A stretch of DNA of 64,000 nucleotides from Rallus limicola. Its lineage: Eukaryota > Chordata > Aves > Gruiformes > Rallidae. The notes beneath the pieces are model-generated. The model worked only from the letters and a program-made list of their open reading frames with translations. It was not told the DNA's origin and ran no database searches. Within the stretch, counting starts at the first letter, position 1, and each line of letters begins with the position of its first letter. The stretch spans positions 102,332,211 through 102,396,210 of the forward strand of contig JAKCOZ010000001.1 of assembly GCA_022605955.1 (NCBI GenBank), written 5' to 3'. Shown here one piece after another: positions 23,191-36,027 of the stretch. A program made the translations under genes and the position numbers.

Positions 23191-24969
23191 CCACTTTGAT
23201 TCAACTGAAGCTCTCACATCACAGCTGTCTCCTCAAATAAACCAACTCAAACCAAAGTGTCCTGCTTCTATCCATTATTTTCACTTCCCTTAAATCATGC
23301 TAATTCATGAGCAGTTGCTACACAGAGTTAAACCTCTCTCATCCAGGCTCACCAAAAAAGTCACAGCCATGCTACCATTTTGTGTGTGCCATGATGCAGT
23401 TCATCTATTAAGAGTCAGGCTGCATTTCATATTCCTTATTCACTTAGAGAGAGTGCACAGGGAGGCAGTGGAGTTCCAGCTCTGACAAGGAACTACTTTC
23501 ATTGAGAATGTAGCCATGTTCTCAAAACTGTTCTGCACAAATTTTGACCCCTGCCTTTAGACAAATGTTGGTTTTTGGAAACTACTTTTACAATATTGCT
23601 AAATGGCAATTGTTTTGTTTTGAGACTCAATCAAATTTAATTTCTGTTAAGAACTGTTTATGTAAATATATGCAGTAAAGTTCTGCTATATAATAAAGAG
23701 CTATTCTGGAAATCCTTCAGTGTCTATGGAGTTTCCCCCTCCCTGTATTTGAAATGTACTTTTAATACAAAACTACAGTGAAATCTGCATAAAATGTTTC
23801 TTTTCTATTGGATATCAAAATCTGCATGTACATGCAAAAAAGAAGGTATAAACATTAGTAATACAAGGAAAATCCTAAATGAAGAGAAGAAAGTTTTTAA
23901 GAAAATGTTTTAACGTGTTTTGCTGAATATATTTTTCTTTACTTTTTTCCTTTGATCACATTATGTATACAGACATACTGCACTACACTCTTTGGTTTGA
24001 TGCATTCTTAAACTTTGAGGACCTGAGAGCCTGGAAAATGGAAAATCAAGTGATTTACTGACATGATTTTAGTGTTCTGAGGTCAGTTCATCATGTTCCT
24101 GGCTTTTCTCTTGCTTTTCTGTGTGGATATGCAGAGTTCAAATTTGTGACAACTAACATTTAATAACTTGCATCTGTGTGCTTTTGGTAGTCTAAAAGTT
24201 GTTGCTCCAGTTTGGCTAACAATCTCAGTGGTCTAAACCACTCAAAACACCCTTAGAATTTTGTTTATCACAATAAAAAGAAGTAGTATGCAAAGCATGG
24301 CATGCATTTTTGATTTCTGAAGGCAAAACTTTTGTCATGATCCATGCTGCTGCTGGTAACTTCCAAAAAGTTGTTTAGAAAGCTGCAAGTGTCACACTAG
24401 AGTCCAGCTAAATTAACCCTCTTGGTCAAACTTATACCAACCTTTCATAAATCTTTAACTCTATAAGGTGATCCAACTCTCAAAATGAGAAACATGGTGA
24501 AAAGAATGTGATTTTGAACTAGGAGGAGGAGATAGGAAGCATTGCAATCACATACTTAATCTATCATGGAGGATTTAGTAGGAAATATGGGAAGAAGATC
24601 ACAGGCTGCACAATTGCAGGAAACTAAGAAATGCAAGGGGATCTTTCACAATGATTAGAACAAATGGGAGTCATTCATCATTGCATTTCCCCTCTAATTT
24701 AAGGGCTTTCATGTGCATAACTGAAATTACTTGGTGGTATCTCAGGTCCATTATCCTACTTAGGTTATAAAAATATGTTTCTGGACTTGGTAGTAGTTGT
24801 GACTTTGCTCTCTATCTTGCTGACCTGATAGAAAAAGTCATGTGAACAAGGCAAAAATTTCAGAGGAACCATATACAAAAAATGTGTAGTTGTTTCTTCA
24901 TCAGTTATCCTGATTGCACTTGTATGTTTTTGGAGCATGTTTGTTTTATTTCTCTGCTTCACCTCCTAA
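23191..24969. other. Unique AT-rich sequence
   Basis: I see no gene or recognised repeat. The frames at 23297-23485 (plus) and 24765-24962 (minus) have no motif. Confidence 0.6.
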
Positions 24970-25095
24970 ATCAACAGAATGGAAATAGATGCTGTTTTCA
25001 TTTTGTGACATCTTGTGTTTTTCATGTTTCAGAAACCAGCAAACAACTTAAAGGCTGAAGAGTGCTGACACACAGTAATTGCTCAATAGAGACAC
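24970..25095 (+). mobile_element. Possible MIR-like SINE 3' part, plus strand
   Basis: The block gtgctgacacacagtaattg followed by ctcaatagagac matches the MIR 3' region 'gtgcctggcacatagtaggcgctcaataaatg'. The upstream cagaatggaaatagatgctg could be the 'gtaaaatggggataat' block. The match is short and diverged. Confidence 0.38.
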
Positions 25096-25179
25096 TTTTG
25101 ATGTGGAAAGAACTTGCTTTTTAAGGCAGAGGGAGAAAGACAGTGCAAATACCACTTGTGCTCGGTGGGATTTCTAGTG

Positions 25180-25320
25180 GTTGACTACCTACTGGACATT
25201 GCTGACACTAGTTACTTTCCCAAAGAAATACAGGCATTTCATACCTACTTTTCACAATAATCTTCTGAGGTGGGGTTTAACTCCAGAAAAGTTGCTTAAG
25301 GAAAGATGGTCAGCTTGAGG
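25180..25320 (-). mobile_element. Possible MIR-like relic, minus orientation
   Basis: The series cacaataatcttctgaggtg and later agttgcttaaggaaagatgg resembles the antisense MIR blocks 'cacaacaaccctatgaggtag' and 'gacttgcccaaggtca', with an internal deletion. It is weak and may be chance. Confidence 0.28.
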
Positions 25321-27974
25321 GAATGCCAGCCTTCTTGTGCACCTTAGTGAATCTAGAGGGACCTTTTTTTGTGGGAACATGCTTTCCTCTATGCTGGGCT
25401 TGTTAAAGAATTAAAGTCAGAGGACATTAACTTTTATGTGCCACAAGGTGCAGCTCCAGGGGCAGCCTCACCTAAGTCAGCAGGACTGGTTTACATATAA
25501 AAGTTCTTAAGAGTAAATATTTGTGCAAACACTCCCAGTTTTGACAAGCTCTGTCAATCAGAACTTCTTTGGTTTCAACCACTACAAGCTGGCACTGCTC
25601 TATTACCATTGCTAAAAGTTGTAGCTACACATAAGACACAAAAATAGTGTTTGGAAAATACACATTCTAAAGACCTTCAAGCTGTTTAGGAAAAAAACCC
25701 CAAGCACTCACATGCAGTAATCAAATAGAAATCAGTGTTTAATAATATAGGACACTTTTGCAGATGATACCAGATTCAGTCTTTTGAAAGTACATTAATT
25801 TGTTTTCTCCCATCTGACAAAGCACTCTTGCCTTCTTCATTGTGTCAGTTAAGTAAATAAAAGAATGAAGTAAAATGAAAATCTGCTGTAACCTGAAACA
25901 CAGCAGCAACTGGTGTGACACTGAAAGAGTCAGAAATATGGTCTCAAATCTTTTGTAGATGCATTTTTGAAAGTTATCTTTTTCTTCTAGCTCTTTTTAT
26001 GAAAGGAATAAGATAAACCAGGAGGGACGATGCAGTATCCTTACAGTATACTTTGAGAGAGATGAAAAAATGATAATGCTTCTCAATAATACTATTATAC
26101 TAAGCAGAAGTCAGAATGAAAATGAGTGACATATTGTTTCACATGAGAAAAATTACTTGATAGTAAACAAGCATGTGTATTTAGGGATTATTCTACCATC
26201 CTTATGTTACCATATCCATTCTAAATATGTTTGCTAATTATTAATCAACAACATGATGCATACAGAATACATGAGTGTGATTCATTTTAGATAATGCTAA
26301 TATCAATTTCTTTCTTAATGGGATTTAAGACTCTACTTGCTTTGTTTTGCAGATCTGGATATTAGCCACATGAAGAACGTTTGCCTAAAAGCAACCTTGT
26401 GAGAATAGAGACTGCATAATGTTTCTGGGGACTTACATGTGAGTTGTTTATATGGTGTGGCTTTCTACTGTCATGAACCTTTTGGGTCACCAGTAGTACC
26501 CTGGCAAACCAAGATATCTAAGTCAAATGAAAATCAGATTTTCATGTAGGCCAAAAAGATTTCTATTGTGAAAGGCATATTAGAGATGTACACCTACCTT
26601 GAAATGTCCCTTGTTCTTCTGTAACTGAAGCAACTGTCCCTTCTTTTTAACCTGTGAAATCGGTAGGATTCCTTGATGTTTAATTTATCTCCTAAGTGTT
26701 CACATCAGGCCACTGAAGCTAACTAAAATATTAAAATACGTAAAAATAGGAATGAAAATTGTTCTTGGTAAGGTCAGCTTCCTACTGCATAGAATTCCTT
26801 CATTCCTCTGGATTTGGCAGATGTGGAAGTTGTTAGGAGCAGTGAGGGCAGCAAGCAGTACTATCAAGCTGTGTTTAGAGGGGGATTCATTATTTGCATG
26901 CAGGCTGAGGCAAGTCTGCAAAATTAAGTTCTCACCAGATGGGAAAGGAAAATTTAACCTGTCAGTCAGAAGCAAAAAGATAGTGTTGAGGAATCATGTA
27001 CTAACAGCTTTCATTGTAAGTTAGTTTTTATTCACATACTCCAGAAATCCACATTTTCTCTCTGTGATATGTATCATATGGCTATCAAATGTACTTACTG
27101 TGTGGGGTTTTTTTGACTGCTGCAAGAATGGCTGGGTACTGGATGATCTTCCTGTGGGGGGATCTAGAGCTGTGAGGAGTGACTTGAGATGCAACACTTC
27201 TGCCTCATTGGAAAATGGCAGTTATGCCTTTAATCTGCAGATGTTGCCAATTAAAAACCAAGAGGTGATACTTCAACTAAAGAAAGGCACACAGCACTGG
27301 GTCCTGTGCTCCTATCTTTTATTCTTCTACATGGGATAAGTAACATCCGGCCTTCTGCTTTCAAAGACAAAATATCCATAATAGGTCTTAAAAAATGTTC
27401 AGGATCAAAGGCAAGCCAAATCCAAAGTGGTTTAATGTTTGTGAAACTCTGGAACATCTTTAGAGTTCACAAAGCTTGTTTTAACTTGTGAAATATTTTT
27501 CCTGTAATTAAACCCCATATTTCCCAGCCAGGGTGATTCAATTTTATATTCAGCTAAAGTGAGAGAGTGCTATGTGTTAGCATAATCTAAAACACAACTG
27601 AATGGGAACAGAAAACTGGATGCTAAAAATGTCTTCAGACATAAACCAGCAAATTACTCATTAATAAGCAAATGGAAATAGCAACTAAAAAGGCAGAACA
27701 AGACTAGACTACTCTTGCAACAAAACCATGGAGCAGAAGTGTGAAGTCATTAATAACTTCCTTTAATAAGCAACATTGTCGTATTTGGGTGCTGATGTTC
27801 AACCAGAGGAAACTGCCATAGACTTTTATAGACCCATATAAGTTCACATCTGCTGAAAGCCCCTCCTGAAAACATTGGACTCATTACTGGAATTTTTATT
27901 TTTGGGAGGAGGCAAATAAAAAAGATTTCAGAGGGTAAGAACAAAAAAGGAAACTAAGCGACTAACTCACAAAG
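25321..27974. other. Unique AT-rich sequence
   Basis: I see no gene or named repeat. Overlapping chance frames lie at 26700-27024 and 27064-27491 on both strands. None is longer than 91 codons and none shows a domain. Confidence 0.55.
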
Positions 27975-27998
27975 TTAAGCATGCGATTGCATGCTTAA
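27975..27998. repeat. Short perfect inverted repeat (10-bp arms)
   Basis: The arms ttaagcatgc and gcatgcttaa are exact reverse complements around the 4-base spacer gatt. This could be a dimeric protein-binding site or a chance palindrome. Confidence 0.8.
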
Positions 27999-29632
27999 AT
28001 TACACAGAACTGAACTGGAGCAATGTAATAAATTAAGAAAGAGGAAAACCCATTCTCTTACTCAGAGATGCAACCAGTTGTGGCATCCTGTTCTCTGATT
28101 CACTCCAAGAGCTGAAACAGCAGCTACTTGCTCATATCCCTGTTGCACTTTAAACTTTCCACTTTAGACGCATCATGCAACGGACCTCACACTTGACTCA
28201 ACTGATTTCATTGGCCTATTTTTATAACAAAAACAGAATATATGATTCGTGATTAACTTTGCAATAAGTTTTATCACTTCTATGTAAAATTTATTATTTA
28301 GTTTACCTGGATAACTGATAGCTAAGCAAATGTGATTCTTTTTAGAAATGTGAAAAATATTGTCAGGAAGCACATATCAAGAATGCAATTCATAACTTTA
28401 AAAAAATACTGAGTCAACTAGAAGCTTTTGGCCATAATTATCTTGTCACAGGGAACAGAGACTATGGTCAAACTTGAGGGAAAAAGGACTGAATATAATA
28501 CCATTCCAGGCTACCTCTGAAGATAGTAAAAGTATTCTGAAGAAGACAGCCAAACTGCTTTTGACAGGCCAGAAAAATCCACCTGAAGTGTAAGAAATCT
28601 TTTAGAAAAAGAGAGAGGTGAAAATTCAAAGAGATGCTCAGTCATGAAAGTGTGAGTGTGGGAAACAACTGAAAAAGTTTTTGGGAGCATTCCATGGCTT
28701 TATAGCTATACTGTCAAAATACTACAAATCTGGGTAGATAGATTTGGATTTGGCAGTGGGGAAAAGACAAAAAAGTTCTGCAATAAGCTTCAGTTAGGAG
28801 AAAGACAAACCCCTGGACTATTCTAGCTATTCTGCTACACATTTAAGCTTATACTGACCTTAAACCAGAGAAACAAAAACAAACAGACAGAAATCTGCCA
28901 TTCTTAGTGATGATTTACCTTGGACACTGCCCTGGGAAGTGTCGTCAAGAGTATCCTGTAGGGTACTTCACTATGGTGTTTTAAAAACTTTTTGTTGGCC
29001 CAACAGACCACTGCTAGCTCATAGCATTTCTTGCAGACCATGCTGTACTCTTACCATCAGTCTTTTAACTGTTATACTTTACTTCTTTAGGAGTTTCAGC
29101 ATTGGAATTATCCATAAAGGTATGCAAACTACAGCTGAGCTAATGTTTGGAAACCTTTGCTTTGTTTCACCAGTGTCTGTGGGAATTTTTAGTTGGTCCT
29201 TTCTAAACAAAAGCATTTACCATGGAGTAAAAAGATAACATCTCTAATGCTGGAGTAAAGGCAGTCTTTCTTCACCTTCCTTCTGCCTCTTGCCAAACCA
29301 CTGAGTTGTCCCCATTTATTTTTAAAACTTATTTAGAAATCTGAATCTGAATGGCAACAGGAAAGTAAAGTCAACATTAGGTAAGGAAACAGCATTAGAG
29401 TTATTTAACTTGCATGAGGTTCACCCTTATTTGTTATTACTAAATTAACTTAGGGGTGGATGGAAGAGGAAAGCTATAATCAGTTGCTTTTAACTCAGAC
29501 TTAAAAATTGTAGCCAAAGTTTTTTAGCATTCTGGATTCTTTTACATAATTGCATGCCCACACTGACAACTACACTTAAAGAAATCCAAAGAAGATGTTT
29601 TTGTGGCAGAACTTTATTTCCATGGCAGTGAG

Positions 29633-29635
<3 letters not shown>
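27999..29635. other. Unique AT-rich sequence
   Basis: I see no gene or recognised repeat. A 99-codon plus frame at 28939-29238 has no known domain and no coding support. Confidence 0.55.

Positions 29636-29675
<40 letters not shown>
29636..29675. repeat. Poly-A run of 40 bases
   Basis: An uninterrupted A run follows agcat and is followed by ttaaagc. It makes the start of a spurious plus frame (29595-29822, poly-lysine). No retrocopy or SINE body is recognisable just upstream and no poly-A signal is placed to explain it. Confidence 0.9.
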
Positions 29676-29677
<2 letters not shown>

Positions 29678-32600
29678 AAAGCACTTACTACTAGATTTAG
29701 AGATAGGTGTTTGGAGGGTTTTTTGGTTTGTTTGTTTGTTTTTTCTTTTTTACTATTATATATTAATTTTAAGGAATGAAAACATCTCAGATCAGCTTTC
29801 CTGTTGTAGCATCTTAGGCTGAATCAGACATCTTTGAGTATTACGATGCAATTATGTCTGGGTTTTAAAGGTTTATTTCTAGGCACTATCAGACCAAATT
29901 CCCAAGGCTGTTTGCCAAACTTGCTATAAAAGTTTGATTGCCAACTGGCTGCTTGGTATCTGAATTCTATGGGCCTGGCTAGGCTACTTATTATCCCTAT
30001 CCTCTCCTCCAGGGCGACTAAGAACAAGATTTCCAGTAATTTGTGTCATGAGTTTCATTGGGGGAATTGAATTTCCTTTTTTATCAGGATTGCAGTTGTT
30101 CTGAAATCCTTTCACAGAAATTAGGGCAATCAGGCTTTATCCAGTTGCCCTGTTCATGGCCCTCCTATTTGTTTTCTCAGACTCAACTTCATTATGCAGA
30201 GTTGTTATTTATGGTCAGCACATAACATTTTATCTCTTCAGAAAAGCTGACTTTGATTTGTCAAAATGCTCAGCTGTTTCATAAATGTTTATGTTTCATG
30301 TAACAGTAATGGCCATAGACACAGAACATGCAACATGCATCTACAATATTTTGCTTTGACATGCCATTCCAGTGGAGCTATTAACTGATAGAACTTGCTT
30401 GACACAGCATAATTAGTAATCTTGCTCATATATTTTGTTTCACTTAACAGCTAAGAAAGCTAACAGTGCAAAACTGATTATTTTTTCTGGAAGAAATAAC
30501 AACTTTGAATCCAGGTTTCTCATCATCTGCACCATACAAGTATAACGTGGTAGCTCCACAGTTGTTTTTCTAATGGGATCTTATGTTGGCTGATTGCCCA
30601 ATTGCTTCTCTCTAGTTGTTTGAGTATGTATGAGTATTTAATTACTTTTTTTAAAGGGGAAAAGAGAAAAAAGAAAAAAGAAGTAGCTATTCACTTTAAA
30701 AGCTTAAGGCCAGATGTCAGGTCCCATTCTGGTACTTCTGCAGGGCAGAGATGAAGGCAGTGCAAAATGTTTTCCTGGGTCACATTGCCTTGTGAAAGTG
30801 CTAACTAGGATCATATTCTTTGCTCCCCTTAGAACTGATCAACTGCTCCGATTTAGCACCAGCCCCTGATCTTCTGAAGTGGGGAGCAACTGAATGAAGG
30901 TTCAGTTCTGTTTGTGCTGTTACTGTTAGGAGAGATGGGCCATATGCTTTAGCATTTTAAAAGTTAATAGAAGCAGAATCTGATTGTGAAGTTGCTTGTA
31001 ATTTTGGAAATCATTCTTTCAGGTAAGAATCCGGTCACCTCCCCTTCTTTAACACAGCCTAAGTAGTAAGTCTAAGGTGTTACTGAAAGTCCAAACTGTA
31101 CTGAAAATTTGAATGAAAACTCATCAGCATGAGGAAAGCAGATTGCTAAGAACCACTTTTAAATTAGTTTATTGATACTGTTGCTTACAAGGCAGACCCT
31201 TGTGTCACAGGATAAAGAAGACAGTCTCCTGAAAAAATGAATGCAGTGAACACACTCAGGGCTGTGTTTGCACCGTTACAGATAGATGGAGCCCTGATCT
31301 GAAATAGACAGCTCTTCCTGGGAGCTCTTGGCTCTATCTTTTCCTCTGGAAAATATGTACCCCTAAGTGGAAGATTCCTTGTAAGTGAGAATAACTGCTT
31401 GCAAATTTAGTTGAAAAAGTAGCTTTAAATCTGTAGATGCAAAAAACAAAGACTTTGTTCATGTCAGGAATCTGCTGAATACTGCATTATCCATCTGCCC
31501 ATGTGTAATTTAATCTGGCACCATTTCCAGTGATGTCATGCCTGGAACGTCCAGCCCTGTGGAGAGATACTCGCTGGGACGGAGCTGCTGCGTGAGGTGG
31601 AGAGATTAGCAGATGTGGTAATTCACTCTTGGAACGGAGTTCATATCAAGTTGCATATTTGAATAAAGATGGTTTCTGTTCTTTATGCCATGTAGTTTTG
31701 GAGCAGGCATAAGTTCAAAAGACAGGTAGGTGATGAATTCTATAGCCAGTTCTTCTGGCTGAATATTGTAATTTTGAGGAAAAATTGTTCCATTGTGTCA
31801 TTTCATTTCATGTTATTTCTTGGCAGCTGGCTTTGCAACTGTGGGATAAGGGGTGTCTGGCAAAACCTGTTCCACGTAGTTAAAATTCTGCTGTAAAAAG
31901 AGTCTTCCCCCACTGCAGCTAAGGAAAACTGTGGTCAGTTTTAGTACCACGTGTAGCTATGTGGCATAATCATAATACAAGTGATGATGAATGAAGATGA
32001 CGACTACCTGTTAGTCAGAATCTTTCTACTTGCTTAGTCTTGCTGCAATAGATTTTGACAATCTTCAGTGTAATAGTGTTTGTAAAGAAATCCATGAATT
32101 AAATTTCTGGGGCTACACTTTCCTGACAGACTCAGTTCTGTTTTCTTTACCAGCAATGCTTAATACTTTGTTTTGTGACCTGACCACGTAAGGGCAAAAA
32201 AGTCAAAACAGAGTCAGACAGTAGTCAGTGTAGATGACAATGTCATAATCTTGTGGTTTGTGACATGAACAAAGCCAGATGATGTGGTCACTCATTTTTT
32301 ACAGGGAAATGCAGTTTTTACGGGCATTGTATGGGAAGAAAATATAGTTTTTGATCTGGGGCTTGTGGAATAACGTGGATTTGAGGCTAGGAAGACGCAT
32401 GATGCAAACTCCAGTTCATATGCTACTACCTGGTAGCTTCTTTGGCAGTGTCTTCTTAGTCTGTGCTCTTCCCAGCATGACTCTGAAATTACTAATCATG
32501 GGTATGTGTTTCCATGACCCCACACACACACATTCCCACCAAGAGGATAAATACAGCTGCAGATACTGGCCAGCTATTTGCTTTTTTCTCCTGGGGTTTA

Positions 32601-35600
32601 GTTACAATTTATAGCTGCTGTTTTTTGACAGAAGGTGTGTGAAAAGAGTGATAGACTCTCTGTACCTAGGGAGCAGAGATCCATTAGGATATCAGAACTC
32701 AACAACTAGGATTTGGTTCCCTTTTTGAGCTCAGTCACCTAGCAGCATCTAGATGAAACAAATACTGTACAAGAAAAACTGTAGTCTTTTCTTTCTCCTT
32801 CTCTCCCAAGCTTTAATGGGGCATTTATTCTGTGGGGTTTATAAATAATAGCCACTACTACTTTCTTATGCATGGGCAACATCAGCAAAGTGTTTCTCCT
32901 CTAAGATAGAAACTACTAAATTGGTTGACTCAATCCATTCAAAGCACTAGGTTATTTTAATTCAACATTATCAATTTGGTGTTACTTTAATTCAGTATTA
33001 CTGGCATCAATAAAGAAAGCCAACTGCTTGTAATTCAATCTTATCCAATCTGCTGAATGGAACTCACTATTTGCCAAGGCAGCTTCTGCTACACCCAAAA
33101 AATAGTGCTGTAAGAGGTCAAACTGGAAACTTTATAGGGGCTTTTTTTATTTTTTAAACCATTTCCCCCCTTCCTATCAAAAGCCTTCAAAGATAAACAC
33201 CTCTACAGAGCTATATACAGAAAAATACTGTGTTAGGAAGTGCTTTCCATATAAATCTGTCTCTGAACCCAAGGACTCACCGCATTCTGCTCCCTACTTT
33301 TCAAGTTTAGGTTCTGAGTGGACTATACCCCAGCTCCTCTCTGCTCTACACTACCAGGTTCATTTTCATGGACTTTGACATTTGGAGTCCAAAGATAGAA
33401 GTTAAAGCACAGTTCCTGACTTATATCACTTCTTGCTCCATACAGACAAAGCCAAAATTTTGTTCAGAGATACTCTTCCAAGAGAAAGACCTTACATTGA
33501 AACTGTCTAAAAATATTCATATGCAGTGCTGCAACAGAACAGGCTCAAAGAAAATCTCACTTTCCAAATTTTATCTGAGGGCTTCATAGAGGCAAATATC
33601 CCATGGGCTGCAATTCCATGTTTCCTGCACTGTTTGAGAGTTATGCAGCAATCAGTCTTTATTGAATCACATAGATTCTCAAACCTCTAAAAGTCTTTAA
33701 CTTATTCTGGATGATGAAACAAAACCAGCGTGACAGTAAAACATATCAATAGCCCCCTTCATCAGTTAACCTGCCTCCCATAGTAGATGATGCAAATAAT
33801 TTAGAAAGCAACATGAAAAGCACCAAAACCCACTTAAATAGTTGCATTATACAATAGTAATGTTTCTTCTTTACTTCACCTGATCATTGCTTAAGCTCTG
33901 GCTTCTGGGCTGACCCATCTTTAATTGCATGGAGGCAATAGGCATGTCTACCCTACATGCAATATCTAATTGTCATGCAAGTAGACTTAATTTCTTTGTC
34001 ATGCAAGTTAGCATTAATTTCACCTCTAGGTTCTGGGTAAAGCATAATCAAGCTAGAAAAACTCTTAAGTACTTAAAATTACAGTGAAGCATATACTGTC
34101 AAGCCTATATTGAAAGCAAACAGGCTGTTTGAAAAATTAGCTCAAGGACACACCTGACATATCCTTTACCTCAGAAGAAGCATAAATGGGAATTGCTCAT
34201 GCAATTGTGTTTAAAAGTCAGTTGAGAACTGCAAAGGTTTCATTGTCTGTCTTTTAATCTTCAGAATTATATTGGAATTCTTATGTATTATGCATAAAAA
34301 TAATGATTTTCAATGTCTACTAAATAAAGAAGATAATTAAGATCTTAGAGTCATCTTAAGGATTGCTATTATGACTAGATCGTTCACTGAATGGAAGTGG
34401 GTAATCTCAATCTTTTTCTACAACAGTTCTACCAGACAAGACTTTTTTAAATAAAAATTGGTCTTCCACTGGAAAATACCGATTCATTCACCTATGCAGA
34501 TAGAATTTGAAAATTTGGGATTACCTCTCAATATTTGGAAAATTAAGAGAAACCAACCTAAGAATAGCTGAAGGATGAACTAAAGTGTATGTACCTTTGG
34601 ATGCTGTCCAGGCATTGGCAAGAACCTTTGCAGACAGGATTAATCTCTTCCCAGTTCCTTTAAGATGCTGGAGCAAAGCAGTTGATTTATAACCTAGAAG
34701 TCAATGAAGAGTGCAGTCTGTTCAAAACCAGCTGATTTCTTATCAACATTATATTTTCAAAGGGTTCTGCAGTGACCGCAATGTAAACATTGTTTTTTGT
34801 AAAACTTTCAGAACACCAAATTAGGAAAAAATTGTATTTATTTATGTGTTGGAAATAGATCAGACTTATAATTACCAACACTGCAGAACCTGTTCAAGCC
34901 ATGACCTTATTCCTGTTTTATATTAGCAGTGAAACCACTTGTTTCATTCCTGTTCCAAACATATTGGATTACATGACCTAATGAAAGGCCAGAATCTGGA
35001 GTCCTGGTTAGGACTGAAGTACTCGCACTGTGTGAATTTCCTGGTTCATGTTGTTCTTGGAGAATATTGGGAAAAATACTGCTTTTCAGATTATATCCAA
35101 GATAAAGCAGCTTCCAGAGGCCTGCTTTGTAAACCTGAGGCAGTACAGGATTGTCCTAGGCAGGTTAAATTGTCTGGACTCCCCGTCAGAAGTGAAAATT
35201 CAATTTCAAATTCAATTGGAAGAGATAGTTATAAGATTTAAGCTATGTAACATTAAAAGCATTCCTGACGAGTTTTTAAAACGTAAGCCATTAACATTAA
35301 ACATCATACAAAACATTGTGGTTTAGAAGAATTTTTGTCCATTTTGAAGACTTTTTGTATAATCTCTACCTCCAGGTAGATGTCTGAAAAGGAAGTCCCT
35401 TTAGGACAACAGTGAGGGGGTATGGAAATTCAGGTTATTTTCAAAAGGGATAATTCTGCTATAAGACATAATCTGATGACTGTATTAAGAACTGATTTCT
35501 TTTCTGTTGAGGATAGGTGGCACTATTCTCTTTAGCTGAATGATATACTTCAGGTGTCTGGTAAAGTCACCAATGTTTGAGATCCTTTGCATTACTGTGG

Positions 35601-36027
35601 ATAAACAAGAAACACTACGATACATGATGAGACAGAGGAGGAAAAGGCAGGAAAATTGATTTGGTTTTCCTGAGAGGTCATAGCACAGGTTTTGACATCC
35701 CAAATAAAGGTCACTTTGTTGACTACTCTTTATAATTTAGCTGAAAGTTATTTTTTAGGTCATCATATCATTTTACATGTCATCTGAAGGCAGATACTGC
35801 TTATGATGCAAACTGAACAACCATTTTAAAAAAGAAACCTAAAAGATCAGGCTATTAATAATAAGATAATTTGCCTTGGGTTTTGACCGACATTGCAACA
35901 TGTCTGCATATGTGGAAGTATTTGTGCATAATGTGGACATGTCTGTATATGCTAACTCAACAATTTTTCTGCTAGACTCAACACTGATCCTCCTGAATTA
36001 ATAGTAGCCACAGAGATTTGGTGGGAT
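29676..36027. other. Long repeat-poor AT-rich stretch
   Basis: These 6.3 kb have no recognised gene and no CR1 or LTR. Points inside: a TTTG-rich stretch (about 29720-29750); a candidate non-coding exon at about 31530-31723; an imperfect repeat around 32946-33001 (ttaattcaacatta-like); an octamer atgcaaat at 33790-33797; and a 26-bp tandem repeat at 33970-34021. The frames 32351-32614, 34939-35241 and 35048-35326 (plus) and 35485-35703 (minus) lack motifs and are probably chance. Confidence 0.5.
33970..34021. repeat. Imperfect 26-bp tandem repeat
   Basis: The units at 33970-33995 and 33996-34021 both begin ttgtcatgcaagt and end ttaatttc. A few bases differ in the middle. Confidence 0.8.

Noticed and set aside
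29595..29822. Lysine-rich 75-codon frame
   Set aside because: It is created by the 40-A run. No retrocopy body or gene signature surrounds it.
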